The notes beneath the pieces were generated by a model. That model saw only the letters and a program-made list of their open reading frames with translations. It searched no databases and was not told the DNA's origin. Below, piece by piece: positions 36,661 to 48,929 of a stretch of DNA of 64,000 bases (its first letter is position 1; the number at the start of each line of letters is the position of its first letter). The translations under genes were made by a program, and so were the position numbers. This stretch comes from Leuctra nigra. Taxonomy: Eukaryota; Arthropoda; Insecta; Plecoptera; Leuctridae. The DNA lies in assembly GCA_934045905.1 (NCBI GenBank), contig OW203766.1:16362309-16426308 (forward strand), written 5' to 3'.

Positions 36661-37003
36661 GACGGCGGAGTAGTGAGTTTGACCTTGAAGAGTTTTTAAT
36701 AGATTTTTTTATCAATATCTTCTACCAATGTAATTGTTAATAAAATAAGGTTTTGTACGAGTATTCAGAACAGTTCAATGAATAAGTATAATTTTATAGC
36801 TGGGAATGGTTTATTATTTGTATTGTGTCCTACAGACGTTTAGTCCCTGAAAACTAGTAAAAATATGGCACTATAAACTTCTGTAGGACGAAATAAAACT
36901 AATAACCTATTCATAACTATGGAATTATTTTCATTGAACAGTTATGAAGACCCGTACAAAGACTTATTTTATTAACAATTATTTTGGTAAAAATATTGAT
37001 AAC
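36661..37003. mobile_element. MITE family A, copy 3 (right end lost)
   Basis: Matches copy 1 from GACGG at 36661 through the central hairpin near 36830-36895 to AATATTGATAAC, where it stops before the right terminus. CpG-rich repeat DNA lies on both sides, so it landed inside that array. Confidence 0.
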
Positions 37004-40000
37004 GTCGAGCGAGGACGACGTCGACAGAACAGACTCTTCACGAACTCCCACCCGGTAAATCCGTCATACAACGCGATATTTGAAAGCTGCCGTCTGTTTA
37101 CCTCCTCCACATGCTCATCAACATTCCCTAACGCCATTCGCAAATCGATTCACTCACGTTGCAATCTCTTATCCAGGTACATTCATGCGCGAACTTAAGA
37201 AAATTACTTGAGATTTGTATAAAAAGAGATCAACTCTCGAGATACGTATGCATTAAAGTAAGAGCCCTCGCGCTCTAACCCTCTCACGATAATGTAAACC
37301 AAAACGTAGCGAACTGCGAGAATTCTGAATACAAGGCGAGTATTTTCTCGGCTTTTATTCCGCCCAACAAACAATACCCGCAGAACCGCGCTGTTGACTT
37401 TGGAAATTAGAATTCTTGCATGAAATTCCCATTGTGGCGATATTCCCATTGTGCGATGAAATTTCCATCGCGCTTAAGCCGTATAGACGCTCATTGCAGA
37501 CAATGTCTACGGCACAACGGCGCCTCCACCTAGCCCAGAACGCCCACCCCAGAGACCATCTCAACCTGGAGGTTGGCATCCGTTTAGTGTCCATAAACAC
37601 GCTGAAATACATAAAAATCCTCGTGAAAATCTAAAACATTCTGCGAAAAGACGACCTTTTCCGACCGAAGACAAAAACTTTTTTCGAGACAATTATTTTT
37701 CGATCTTTGGTCCACGCTACGTATGACGTATGTGCCAACATCAAAAACACATAACCTATTGATCATTTATTGATATTTGCAGGAGATTTATACAAAATAA
37801 AATCATGTTTTTATGAAATTCGAGCGATCACGCGACGGCCTCCCCGATTGTTCGCTGCAAATGGATGACACGACAAAGGCACTCGGACACTTTTCCCTCG
37901 TAATAAATCTCGTCTAGCGGAGAAATACTACCCTAGTAAATTTCTCGAGTAACGTCTAATATTTCTTCATGTCAAAGAATATATATTACAGAGAACATTA
38001 CAATCATATATTGTCCTCGTCTACGAGAGCGAGTCATAAAGACAAGAAGAGGGCTCATTTAGAGACGAAAACGATTCATGTTGGTTTTCAAACCGGAGAG
38101 AAAGAAACAGAAAAGGTTCTGTCGGTGGCACACAAAAATACGAGAAGGTACAACTTTGAAATTGCTCTTCTTATGAAAACGGGATTGCTATTAAATGAAG
38201 ATAGTGTTTCAAGGTATTACACCAAATGTTATTATTATTTAATGGATTCCTCATGAAAAATTATTGTTTAATTTAGAAATTCCAGTTTTTGTGAATTGAC
38301 GTGATATGCGTATACCCTTTATGGAAGAACGCTTTATCCGAAATATTTTTTGATTTGACTTTATTTAGACCACGGTTTAATTTTTTTTTTATTATTTGAA
38401 TTATTTTGATGGGCTTGATTTATGTTTATAAAAAATCATGACCCAAAAATATTTAAAATGGGAGTAAAAAATGAGAAAGTATCATCATTTTTTTAACTAC
38501 GTAATCAATCGAGTGTAGCAAGAATTTGTTTTTTTCCAGGTTTCAGGAATTTTTCTTCGAAGAAAAATATCCTGACTATAATTAAAATACGGCTAGATTT
38601 TTGTGAGATTTACGGATTTAGTTACTCTGACCCAAATATTGAGTAAAAGAGACAAATGAAATGCCGCCAATCATGTACACATGTGGTATTGTGTACTAAT
38701 GTATTGCTGCCCCGAGAGTCGATTCAACTTGATGCACTTGCCAGATCTCTGCTGGGAAGAATAAAACTACACCTCGGAAATCTCAGAACTCGAAAGTCTC
38801 AAAGAACCGGGAAAAACGGCGACACGTCTCCGATTCAGCCATGAATTTCCATTCTATTTATAGCTACGGACATAGCGTACATGAAGAGTATAAAACCTGG
38901 CAAATAGGGGAGGGTCGTTAAAAAGAACGGCCTTCTTTTATTAATGGGGCAATTTACTTTACAAGGAATCGTTAACGCTGCGCTGAAAGAAGAACGCGAC
39001 TCCTAAGATTCAAGTGAGCCAGGGTGAACCAAACAGGAAAAATCCCAGCGTGTCCTGCGGGTGTTTACGTGGGATTTGTGACACCCTGGCTTATTAAAAT
39101 ACACGGGTTCGATGAAAGTTCAGTAATGAGATGAATGTAAACAGTGATGGATAGATGCGTGGCGTGTGCGAGAGACAAGGAAACCGACAGCGAAACTTTT
39201 CATCAGGCCAGGCCGTTGATGTTTTTGCGAGATTCGGTGGAACTATAAATTAGCCGGCTAAAAAAAGTGTTTGCGTTACAAAATGAGTTTGTAGTGAAAA
39301 AGTGAAAGTCGACACTCTCATTTTCTTATTACGAGGATGATTAGAAGCCGACAGAATAGTCGGCCTGCTGCACCCCAACCCAGTATATAGCTTACTGTCT
39401 TCGTAAAAAAAATACCAGCAGATATAAAATGTTTTTTATTTGCACTTCTAAAAACTATAAATTAACGCCGACACGAAAACTGTGTTCTTTAATAAAACAA
39501 TTGGACTAACTTATTGTCGAAAGAATAAAAAAGAACTGCCAGGAAATTGGCTCCCAGTTTATTTGAGCCCGAGTTTTTTCAAGTTGTTCCAATATCTTTG
39601 ATAAACAGTGGAACGCGCAACACAAGAGCTCCGTTGCTTGCAAATATTTACTCCACGTATAAACCAACCAACCGTCTTACTTTACATGTCTTAAAACTTT
39701 TCCCTCGACGTCTTCCATCGGTTTTTCATTCGTAAGTTCTTTTAAAAATGTTTATTTTCCCTCCTGTTTTCCCCATTCATATTTTCCGACCGGCGGCGAT
39801 GCTATTTCACATTCTACCAAAATCTCAGCATCTTCATCAAAGGGTGTCGCATTTGCGTACAGTTGAAAAGCTGGTGATTAATAATTCGGCCGACTCGAGT
39901 AAAATGTAGTTTCGACAGACGAGGAGATGAAATATCTCGGCGACATCTTCCGAGACTTTCGTCGCAACATCAATAATTCAACTCCTGTGGGAGACGCGAA

Positions 40001-41747
40001 ACTCCGCGAGAACTGGGTTTTAATACATACCAAACACTTCTTAAGCGAACCGAAATCGCAATTTTGACAGTTGTAATTAAAAGCTCAAGAGTTTAGTTCC
40101 ACGTTCCACGGAGTATTCCCCGGAGAAGAAACTCCGGTTTGAAAACATTCCAAGATGGAGCTGCTCAAATATGACGTCACGAGTTGGCTGTGCATCGCAA
40201 GGGCAGAAAGATTTTTATACTTTAAGAGAGAAGAATTTAATATTCAAAAAGTATTTTTACAAGTTAATAAAAAAAGTAAAGACATAGTAAGTACCCAGTA
40301 ATTTACATAATTAATTGACTGACCTTTTAACCCCGAATAACAAGCAAACTTTTTTACATTTTTATATTTTTCGCAATTCATGATTTTTAGAGCCTGCCAT
40401 TGATCTGAATTTCAAGTGAACTGCAATTTTATTTAAAATCTTTGTCGATTCATAATCTACGATTTGACAATAAAAAAGGTATAAGTGGAGCGATTTTCAT
40501 CACACTAAAGTGCTGCAATTTCCCTCTATAATGTTTGCATGTTTCGCATTACGAATGTAAATTAAACTATTAATTCCCGACACATCGAATAATAGCTACT
40601 GCATTTCCGTTGGAAGTGCTCATTAGCAAGGGGCAGGCGGACACACTGGCTGCTTCCAGGAAGAAATAACTATAATCGTTCGGCCAATGGCGATTGTCGA
40701 GGTGGAAAATACAGCGTTTAGACACTGACAAGCGCTTCTCTGTTGGGATCCGTAGCTCTGTAGTCGATGTGTAATGGCAAAGTAAGCCGTCGCGTCTTTC
40801 GTACCGATTCAAGGTCAACTTTTTCGACAACTTAGAGTGTCTTACATTTTACCAAATTGCAGGAAAACCTGACACAGGACGGCAATAAGCTTCTTATGTT
40901 GTCATATTTTATATATTAAGGCACGACGTGATCGTATAAACAGAATTAATATATGTCTATGTAAAGCAAAAATCTGGTAAAGAACATCGACGAAAGCTTT
41001 CAATGCTGCCGTTATAGCAGTAACGAATCCCAACATAGACTGGTTGTCAATGGTTTAGGGTAATAATCGAGATATTTCGTGCATTTCTTCAAATCCTCAG
41101 ATTCTGTTCGAAAAGCTAGCAAGAAGATATTTCAAAAAACCGCATCTCAATCAAATAAATCTCTCCATTCTCTCTGAAAATGATGTTTTCACTTGTCCTA
41201 CCGTGGTGGATGAGACGCCGAAGTGATGAGCTAGAGAGAGAAAGAGTATCGGCCACTTATAGTGAACGCGAGTGAGAAGGATACAGTCGAAGAGAGCCGG
41301 TCTTCGAACCAATGGCCAGCAGGTGCTGGATCGGATCGAACGCGCAAGCAGTCGGCTGGAAGGGGAAGCCATGGCGAAATGTCTGCAAACAAACAAAAAC
41401 AACACGAGGTTATTGATTGATTATCGATGGAATAACCTGGGCAAGAGTAGAGATGTAATTACTTCGGGGGAGGTGGAAACCCTCTCCGGTCATCCTTCAA
41501 AATGATCATGATCATAATCATTCACGGACGTCAATGCAGCAATTTATCTTGCATATTGCTCTGCAAGTGTGAGAATTCGATTCAATCTATTCAATGGGGA
41601 ATAGGTGAATGTGGAGATTATATTCTGTTTATATACAGAATAACCTCAAACAGCAATGTGAAATTTTATTATATTTTTTAATTCATATATTTCCCATAAT
41701 TAATTTATTAGTTTTCGACATTTCACTCCTCTGCAAAAACAAGCTGT
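37004..41747. other. intergenic DNA
   Basis: Apart from the hairpin at 39017, no supported feature. Frames of 60-95 codons lack domains. Confidence 0.
39017..39091. repeat. two-stem hairpin
   Basis: Outer stem AGCCAGGGTG/CACCCTGGCT and inner stem AAATCCCA/TGGGATTT around a 22-base loop. It could be a small MITE remnant or a structured transcript. Confidence 0.
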
Positions 41748-41824
41748 ACGTCACACGCCGTGTTCCCTGTGTTACGGAATGCATGGCTAACATTATCTAT
41801 ACGGCCCGACTCGGCGTGTGACGT
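41748..41824. repeat. 13-bp perfect hairpin with a CRE-like palindrome
   Basis: ACGTCACACGCCG and CGGCGTGTGACGT are exact inverted repeats 51 bases apart. The right arm overlaps TGACGTCA at 41819-41826, the CREB/ATF consensus. Confidence 0.
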
Positions 41825-41991
41825 CAAATTGTGTTTCATGGACAACTATAATCTACCAAACTTTGTAAATTCGTTCCTTGAATACTATTAATCTCACAAC
41901 AAAAATAATACCCCATCTGTCTTCAACAACATCTCAATTTTCATAAAATATTTATTATTCTAAAATCTAAACTTCACTTCACTTTGCTATT

Positions 41992-42195
41992 CTGTACATA
42001 AAGAGGTGGAAGGGCGGACATGCATTTTCTCGATTTTGCGTGCACACTTGTAATCAAGCTATCTTGAAGTATTCTTATACAATGACTTATGTCACCATTG
42101 TAATATTATTGACGAGGGAAGAAATTACTGGCTTATGAGCTCACTTCAAGAATTATTGTATTAGACTATACCGCCCTTCTACCGCGGAGGCACAG
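41992..42195. mobile_element. MITE family B copy
   Basis: 204 bp with ends CTGTACATAAAGAGGTGGAA and CTTCTACCGCGGAGGCACAG. The interior has TTGAAGTATTCTTATACAAT and GAGCTCACTTCAAGAAT. Confidence 0.
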
Positions 42196-42879
42196 AATAT
42201 ATCTTAATTGATTTTTCCATCAAAATGCGACATTTATATTTATCATAAATACTCGTATAACATAAATAAATTTACACATTTTCTTCAACTTGTGTGAAGA
42301 CAAATTAGTGTTTTCCAAAAACGTCTACCCCCAAACAACTATGTTTTTTCCGGAAAAAAAACACTCGCCCCCCATTAGGGACAAGATTCTGTCTAACAAA
42401 AGAGAACTGAACTTTTCAGAAAGTTTCTCGTAAACTGTAATTTTACATTAAGAACCCAGCCTCTGTCACAGTCCAGTAAAAGTCGATCTCAAAACACAAC
42501 GCAAAGAAGCAAGTTCAATGCAATCAGATGTCACTGCCGAGATAAAAGATGGCGGTATAATCCATTGCAAAACACTCATCTGAAGCGATCAGCGGCGTGC
42601 CAGATGAGACCCGGTGAAATCAATCGATCCATGCAAATAGAGCCGACGTGAATAAATAACTGCTCATGATTCCAACAGCATCCATCAGGACCAAGTTCTC
42701 GCATGGAGCCAGATCCTGGCCAGCATCATGGTAATTAGTTGGTGCGATCTGTCCATTTCAATGTTAACAATCGTAGAAAATTACATGAAGTTTCTTTCAT
42801 GTACCGCTTTTATTTACTTTCACTTCTTGATATAAATGGTAACCCATGTGATAACATTTTTTAAAATATTTTAATACAT
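42196..42879. other. intergenic DNA with an octamer motif
   Basis: ATGCAAAT (POU-type octamer) at 42632-42639 lies in a GC-richer, non-repetitive stretch (42520-42750). An enhancer is possible but cannot be shown here. Confidence 0.
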
Positions 42880-42990
42880 CTGTATCTGAAAGAGAAGGGT
42901 GAGAGTCCATTTTCTTGATTTTGGGTTGCACACTTTTTAAACACGCATGGAATTGAATCCATGACGGTCCATCTATAATGATGTTTCTCA
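42880..42990. mobile_element. MITE family B fragment
   Basis: Only one end is seen (CTGTATCTGAAAGAGAAGGG), with the adjoining interior motif TTGCACACTTTTTAAAC. The other terminus is missing. Two family C elements follow directly. Confidence 0.
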
Positions 42991-42993
42991 TTA

Positions 42994-43135
42994 TTAGGGA
43001 GAGTTTTTCAATACTCAGCTTAATTTTAACAGGTCCTTAGAACTGTATTGCCATGGCAAAAACCAATTAGATTTCTTGATCGACCGTTTAATTATATACT
43101 GGTATTGGTAGAGTATTGAAAACTTGTACTTAGGG
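42994..43135. mobile_element. MITE family C copy (first of a tandem pair)
   Basis: Ends GAGAGTTTTTCAATACTCAG and GTAGAGTATTGAAAACTTGT. The core is TTGCCATGGCAAAAACCAAT. Its right end abuts the next copy. Confidence 0.
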
Positions 43136-43260
43136 CAATACTCTGTTAAAACAAGTGATTAACTTAACACAGTCATTCTATAGGGATGTCATTGGTTGTG
43201 GCAATAACTACAGTACAAATCAACAGTTTAAAAGTTAGCAGAGTATTGACAGACTGGCCC
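43130..43260. mobile_element. MITE family C copy (second of a tandem pair)
   Basis: GGGCAATACTCTGTTAAAAC to TTAGCAGAGTATTGACAGAC. The core ATGTCATTGGTTGTGGCAA is in the opposite orientation to the adjoining copy. Confidence 0.
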
Positions 43261-44445
43261 ATGGTAAATCAGCCAGAGGTGGTCGGTTGATGTAGTTTAT
43301 TTTGTTTGTTTTAAGATTGTTTAAGCGCCTGTAAAAGGTTTAAGAACAAGTTTAAAATTATTAAAAAATTTCATAGTTGATCTCTAATATTTGATATGAT
43401 TTAACTTGAAATATGTCCCCTAAACCAGCTACTTTGATTCATTAAGTTCAGCAGCACATAGCCGTGATGCGATGCGTAGAATGTGATACATGGCGCCCGT
43501 GCGTACAACATCAAGGCTTAGCTCATGTACACGAAGAGATTTAACACATTCAAACACCAATTTACACCCGCACAGTTGTAAACAGCGATGCAAACATACC
43601 AACCCAATTCAACAATGACGTCAACTCGAATTAGCAGTAAAAAAGCAACTAAAACAATGACGGAGGCGCCGTCTAGATCAAAATATTCTACTTCTCAAGC
43701 GACAAAGTTTTGTCGTAATTGGTTAATAACTTGCACGAATTATCTTACACATTATATGCAACATTATGCATCAAATTTATAATTCATAACGATTATAGAA
43801 GTTCATAATTTCCTTCCTAGATAGAGTTCAGCTAATTGGAGTTAAGTTTCGAATAAAAACAGTGCAAATTTCACAAACTAAAATGTAAAAAAAAATTAAT
43901 ATTCCTCATAGAAAAAAGTGTGTTCTCTTAGTAAAGTGCTCATTTTAATGAATAGAAACTGACATTTTATTATTTATAAAGGCAGTAATAGAGGTAGAAT
44001 TCGCTTACAATTTGCGCCCGTGAAAACTTCTACGTTATTTTTTTCTCTCTCTTTATATACCACGTTGTAATGAATTCTAGTCCTCGTATTTGTACAAGAG
44101 CTTTTGAAATGTACACAACAAGTTCATTAATGCATGTGATGCTGGGTGTAATGACAAGCCCTCATTATAACAGCTCTCGCCATCGGGGAATACTGGATAT
44201 GACGATTTAAAAAATACCGTTCGATTGATGAAAACAATCCACGATGAGGTTTAAAAATAATGACATTTCAAATATTTTATTTATATTCGCGAGGGAGGAT
44301 TTGTAGATATCGGTGGATGAAAATAATGGATGGATGATTTTCGCAATCTTGTGACTAGGTTTGTTCAGTCACCGTAATTTATCCTGATGGGATTTTATCT
44401 GTATTTTGATTTATCTCTAAGGGCCAATGTAATAATACTAGGTAT
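43261..44445. other. intergenic DNA
   Basis: Nothing recognisable. Confidence 0.
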
Positions 44446-44780
44446 AAGAACTCTGTGTAACGCGTTGACAAGCGAGCCTTCGTATTGCATGCGAATTAAT
44501 ACGCGTGTGTGAAAGGTGCTGCTGGAAGTTTCTTTGAATAATTTGACAAATATTGTCAAAAACACAGAACATGTTGGTACTATGGCCGTGCAAAGTTTTA
44601 ATTTGGTCGATCAAACTGTGACATTTTTAATTTTAAACCAATCACATGATCGCATTCAAAAACTATAAATGCAGGTCACTCTTATGACATTAGTGTGTGT
44701 CCAAAATTTCAGATCGATTGGATGAATCGTAAGCCCTGAGCTGGGCGCGAGAATTTGTCTGGCAAAGACTTCGTAAATAG
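44446..44780. repeat. dispersed repeat family E
   Basis: CTCTGTGTAACGCGTTGACA, GCGAGCCTTCG, then GTGCAAAGTTTTAATTTGG and TTCAGATCGATTGGATGAA. The same ordered motifs occur at 51842-52330 and 52780-53900. No coding capacity. Confidence 0.
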
Positions 44781-46013
44781 GACCTAAAGTGTCTGTGACA
44801 AAAACTCTAATAACGTACTACTTATTTATACAAATAGATTTCTGATTTAGAAGTGTAGATACTGTGTTTTGACAGCTAATACATCAGTAAAATAAGTTCT
44901 ATTTCGAATTAAAAAATCGAACATTTTTTACTCTAGAGAGTTTTCACAAACCCAAATTCATCTCAGAACTATAGTGAATGACATTTGAAAACATAATCTA
45001 GTTGGATCAATCATTTATTTAACTTCAAAAAGTGTTAAAACTGGAATTTAATAAAAAATAAATTTTTCTCCCAATTACAAAGTCTTTGCCAGAAAAATAT
45101 TCGCACCCTGCAGGAAAAACAACACAAAAGAAACCAAACAGAGAAATGGCATAAGGTACCGTAATTACTCTCGATACGTCAAATACTAACGGGGATAAAG
45201 GTGAAAGATACATCAAGACATTTTGCGGTGATTTCATGCACTACTGCATGTCAAACAAATCAGCTAAGTAGGTAACTAAATTGTATTGACAATATTTGCT
45301 GAGGAATGATTTACTTTGAGCAATCACGCCCGAGAAGGTTTTACTCGTACATCAAATGTTTGTTTACGTGATAGTCAAATATTATTCTAGGTTTGATTTC
45401 TTGCTTCAATATAATCTTAAACAAATTCCACACCCCTGAAGTGAACTTACGTATACTCGCTCAAAACATATCCCATAGAACGTCATTACAAAAGAGCGTA
45501 ATATACCCAAAGTTTTTAGTGAATTCCTCGCATAATATATTCAACAAGTAAATTATAATTCTACTCTAAAAAAGCTCAACTTCTGCTGTGGAAAGCTTTG
45601 AACATTCTGCACGACTAAGTGAAAAACATTGCTTGCTGCTCGGAAACATTTCTGCACGAGAAACTTTCCAACCAGCGGCTTACAGGGGTTTCCCAGCCAA
45701 TCCGACTGCTTAGGAAAATTGAATCAACGTTTTCATTGAAATTGAAAAACGTGCAACGCTCACTCGTGGACCGTTTCAATCGCCGCAGAACGTGCCGGCA
45801 GCAAACAGCTTTCGACACAGAAACATCGCGATACATGCAAGACCAACATGCAATGGGCTGTGTTGGCAATTATTAATTCATCTACTCAATTATGATGTTA
45901 GGAATTGCTACTTTTCTTCTACGGTGGAGGTGCCCTTCGTGACTCGGTTTTGTGCTGCTTTGGAAACACATTCTTAAAGTCACTCAATATTGTAATTTTT
46001 CAATTTACAATAA
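44781..46013. other. intergenic DNA
   Basis: The 45600-45880 stretch is GC-richer and carries opposing 84-85 codon frames without domains. It could be conserved non-coding DNA. Confidence 0.
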
Positions 46014-47698
46014 GTACACTCAACAAATGATAAAACGGTATTTGAAAGAAATGGATTGGGTGAAAAAAAAATGTGATGACATCATCCGATGAATAGTGAG
46101 GGCTGTTAGCACATACATTTGCCAAAATAGTGCAAAATGTGATACTAATTTTTCCTTTGGCAGTCTTATAGGAAATTTTCCGCTCTTTCATAATTTCGAT
46201 ATCCTCAAAAAATCGGGCGGCAATTTTGGGCCCCAGGGCTGTCCAAAGTGCCAAAAAGTGTGTATTTCAGTTAAATTATAAAACTTTTGTAAATTTATTG
46301 TTCTTGTATAATAAACGATGTGTCAGGAACGTAAGATAAAAAAATAAAAATTCTAGGCCTAACGAAAGTTGTATTTATTCAAGAAATTAAAGATGTCGGC
46401 GAGTAAGCTCTAAAATAGCCGCCATTTTCAGGGAATTCGTGTTTCAAGGTTGCAGTTGCTTATGTATGTTCATATTATGGACTTTTAACTTAAAAATCTA
46501 TGGGTCACGAAATTAACCCTTTGGGGGGTGGGGGGTGGAGCCCTAAAGGTTTCGATGTGTATACAATAGCCCACACTAGCTAGATAAAAATGGTTCCATG
46601 CACATACTAAAGAAAATGTGATCTCTTCAAAAAAAAATACGAGAACTCAAAATAATGCCGCCATCTTGGATAAAAAGAGCTTATATTTCTTTTTTTGTCA
46701 ATTTCAGTACGTTCTCCATACAATACGAAAAAGTTTATTTGACATAAAATATAGCACTAATTCTAATAAAGACATTTGTAATTTGCATATTCTATGTATC
46801 TCCAACCGTTCTCCCTAAAACTTCATTTGTGTGTTGATAAAATGTCACAAGATAGGGATTTTAACATGTAATTTTAGTTCAGGAGGCGGTGACTCGATAC
46901 CTTTGCAGTGAACAAGGGATGAGCAAAGTAGCCAATTTATCATCATTTTTCAACTGCTGTGCGCAAAATAACGAAATATAAACGCGTCTCATCCAAGATG
47001 GCGGCATAATTTTGGGATCTCGTGATTTTTTTCGAACAGAGCACAGTTTTATTAGTGTGTCCAAGAAATTATTAGTCTCTATCTACTATGGATTATTTTA
47101 CACACATCGAAACCTTTAGGTCTCCACCCCCCACCCCCCAAAGGGTTAATTTCGCGATCCATCAATTTTTAAGTTAAATGTCCATAATATGAACATACAT
47201 AAGCAACTGCAACCTTGAAACACGAATTCCCTGAAAATGGCGGCTATTTTAGAGCTTACTCGCCGACATCTTTAATTTCTTGAATAAATACAACTTTCGT
47301 TAGACTTAGAATTTTTATTTTTTTATCGTACGTTCCTGACACATCGTTTATTATACAAGAACAATAAATTTACAAAAGTTTTATAATTTCACTGAAATAC
47401 ACACTTTTTGGCAGTTTGGACAGCCCTGGGGCCCAAAATAGCCGCCCGATTTTTTGAGGATATCGAAATTATGAAAGAGCGGAAAATTTCCTATCAGACT
47501 GCCAAAGTAAAAATTTGTATCACATTTTGCACTATTTTTGTGCTTACATCCCTCACTAGAAGTCTATGCTAACTCGTCATCTACCTCTAGTAGTTGAGCT
47601 CTGATTTAATTAATAATAACAAAAATTGATTGTCAAATATCCTGACCAGCAGCCAACCCGTTTCGTTCAAATGCCGTTTTCTGATTTGTTGGGTGTAC
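46014..47698. mobile_element. 1.7-kb foldback element (long form of the mariner-like MITE)
   Basis: Two arms of about 700 bp are inverted copies of each other. Examples: AGGGCTGTCCAAAGTGCC with GGCAGTTTGGACAGCCCTGG, CGGCGAGTAAGCTCTAAAAT with its complement at 47250, and TAATGCCGCCATCTTGGAT with ATCCAAGATGGCGGCATAA. Only the central few hundred bases are unpaired. Termini GTACACTCAACAAATGATAA and its partner match the short form at 22783. There is no transposase frame, so it is non-autonomous. Confidence 0.
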
Positions 47699-48657
47699 AT
47701 GACATTTTTACAAATTGATTACACTCTAGTTGAGAAGAGTGTCTTGAAATAAAATTAAAAAAATTTAAGAATTTAATCTCATGAATCTAAGTGCATTCCA
47801 TTTTGTATTTTTCTTCAATTCAATTTCAATTTCACAAATATTTATATGACATTTTTTATAAGATGTACTACATTTCGACGCCCGAAAGAAAGAAAGTGCA
47901 CAAATTCTTAAAAATAATTTTATAATTAAATCTCTATAATCTTTGTAAAAATCTGTATGTATAATTATATGTAGAGTTAATGCTAAATTATACTCCAGTC
48001 TCTAATCAAGGAAGGTAATCTAGTAGCTACCCCTACTCTTACACTCTTAAACTCATAATTTAGGGAGAAAGTACACTTGGTAAGGGCCTGACGCGCGAAT
48101 ATAATTATAATAACGGCTCGTACAATCCCAACGCATCTTATTAAATGCGAATTATTCAAATGACGTTCCTTCCCTGGTGGAAGTGCCGCGGACAAAAGTT
48201 TACATCCCAAATTATTTAAATTCTCGGAGGCGACGTGTAGATGTATAATACATACACAGTGTTTCCGTGAAAAGTTAATGTTAGAGAATGAAACAAAGCT
48301 AACAGACTTCAGTATACATCAGCAGGCAAACGCGAGGGTAAAACACTTTCAACAAAGAAAGATGTCAAGAAATCTGTAGAATTTGCAACAAAAAATCCCG
48401 ATTCCTTCACATCAAATTGTGTCATATAATCACCATTCAGTAAAATGTGTGGCGCGTTTCCCACTCATCCAAAGTCCAAAGTCTGCAAATGTACATCTTA
48501 AATTGAGTATAATCACACATTTTATTTTGACATTCACCATTCACCAATGTGTGATTATAGTTTCATTGACTAAATATTTACCTAATAGTCAGATTTTTTT
48601 ACAATTTGGAACATTGGACGAAAAGACTTATTATCATCTAAATTATGAAGATAATAT

Positions 48658-48929
48658 CTGTACCTCAGAGGTAGAAGGGCGGAAGTTAATTTCAATGATT
48701 CCTGATTCTTTCAATGATTCTTGTGGGCAAAACCAGTAATTTTGCCTTCATCCAATCATAATTGTAATGGTGACATGAATCAGTGTGTAAGAGAATACTT
48801 CAATATAACTGTTTGTTAACATCAGTCCAATGGCAATTTGATAGAGCTTGATTACATCATTTCAAAAATGTGCAACACACACAAAAACGGAAAAATGTGT
48901 ACTTCCACCCATCTACCTCTCAGGTACAG
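48658..48929. mobile_element. MITE family B copy (best preserved ends)
   Basis: 272 bp. The left end CTGTACCTCAGAGGTAGAAG and right end ATCTACCTCTCAGGTACAG are nearly perfect inverted repeats. A 118-codon open frame overlapping the left end is a translation of this repeat. Confidence 0.

Noticed and set aside
41440..41540. Possible further SINE tail (ATGATCATGATCATAATCAT)
   Set aside because: The ATCAT-rich similarity is low complexity and the diagnostic SINE body is missing.
48383..48739. 118-codon frame
   Set aside because: Its C-terminal part is the end of a family B MITE and the rest is AT-rich without domain.
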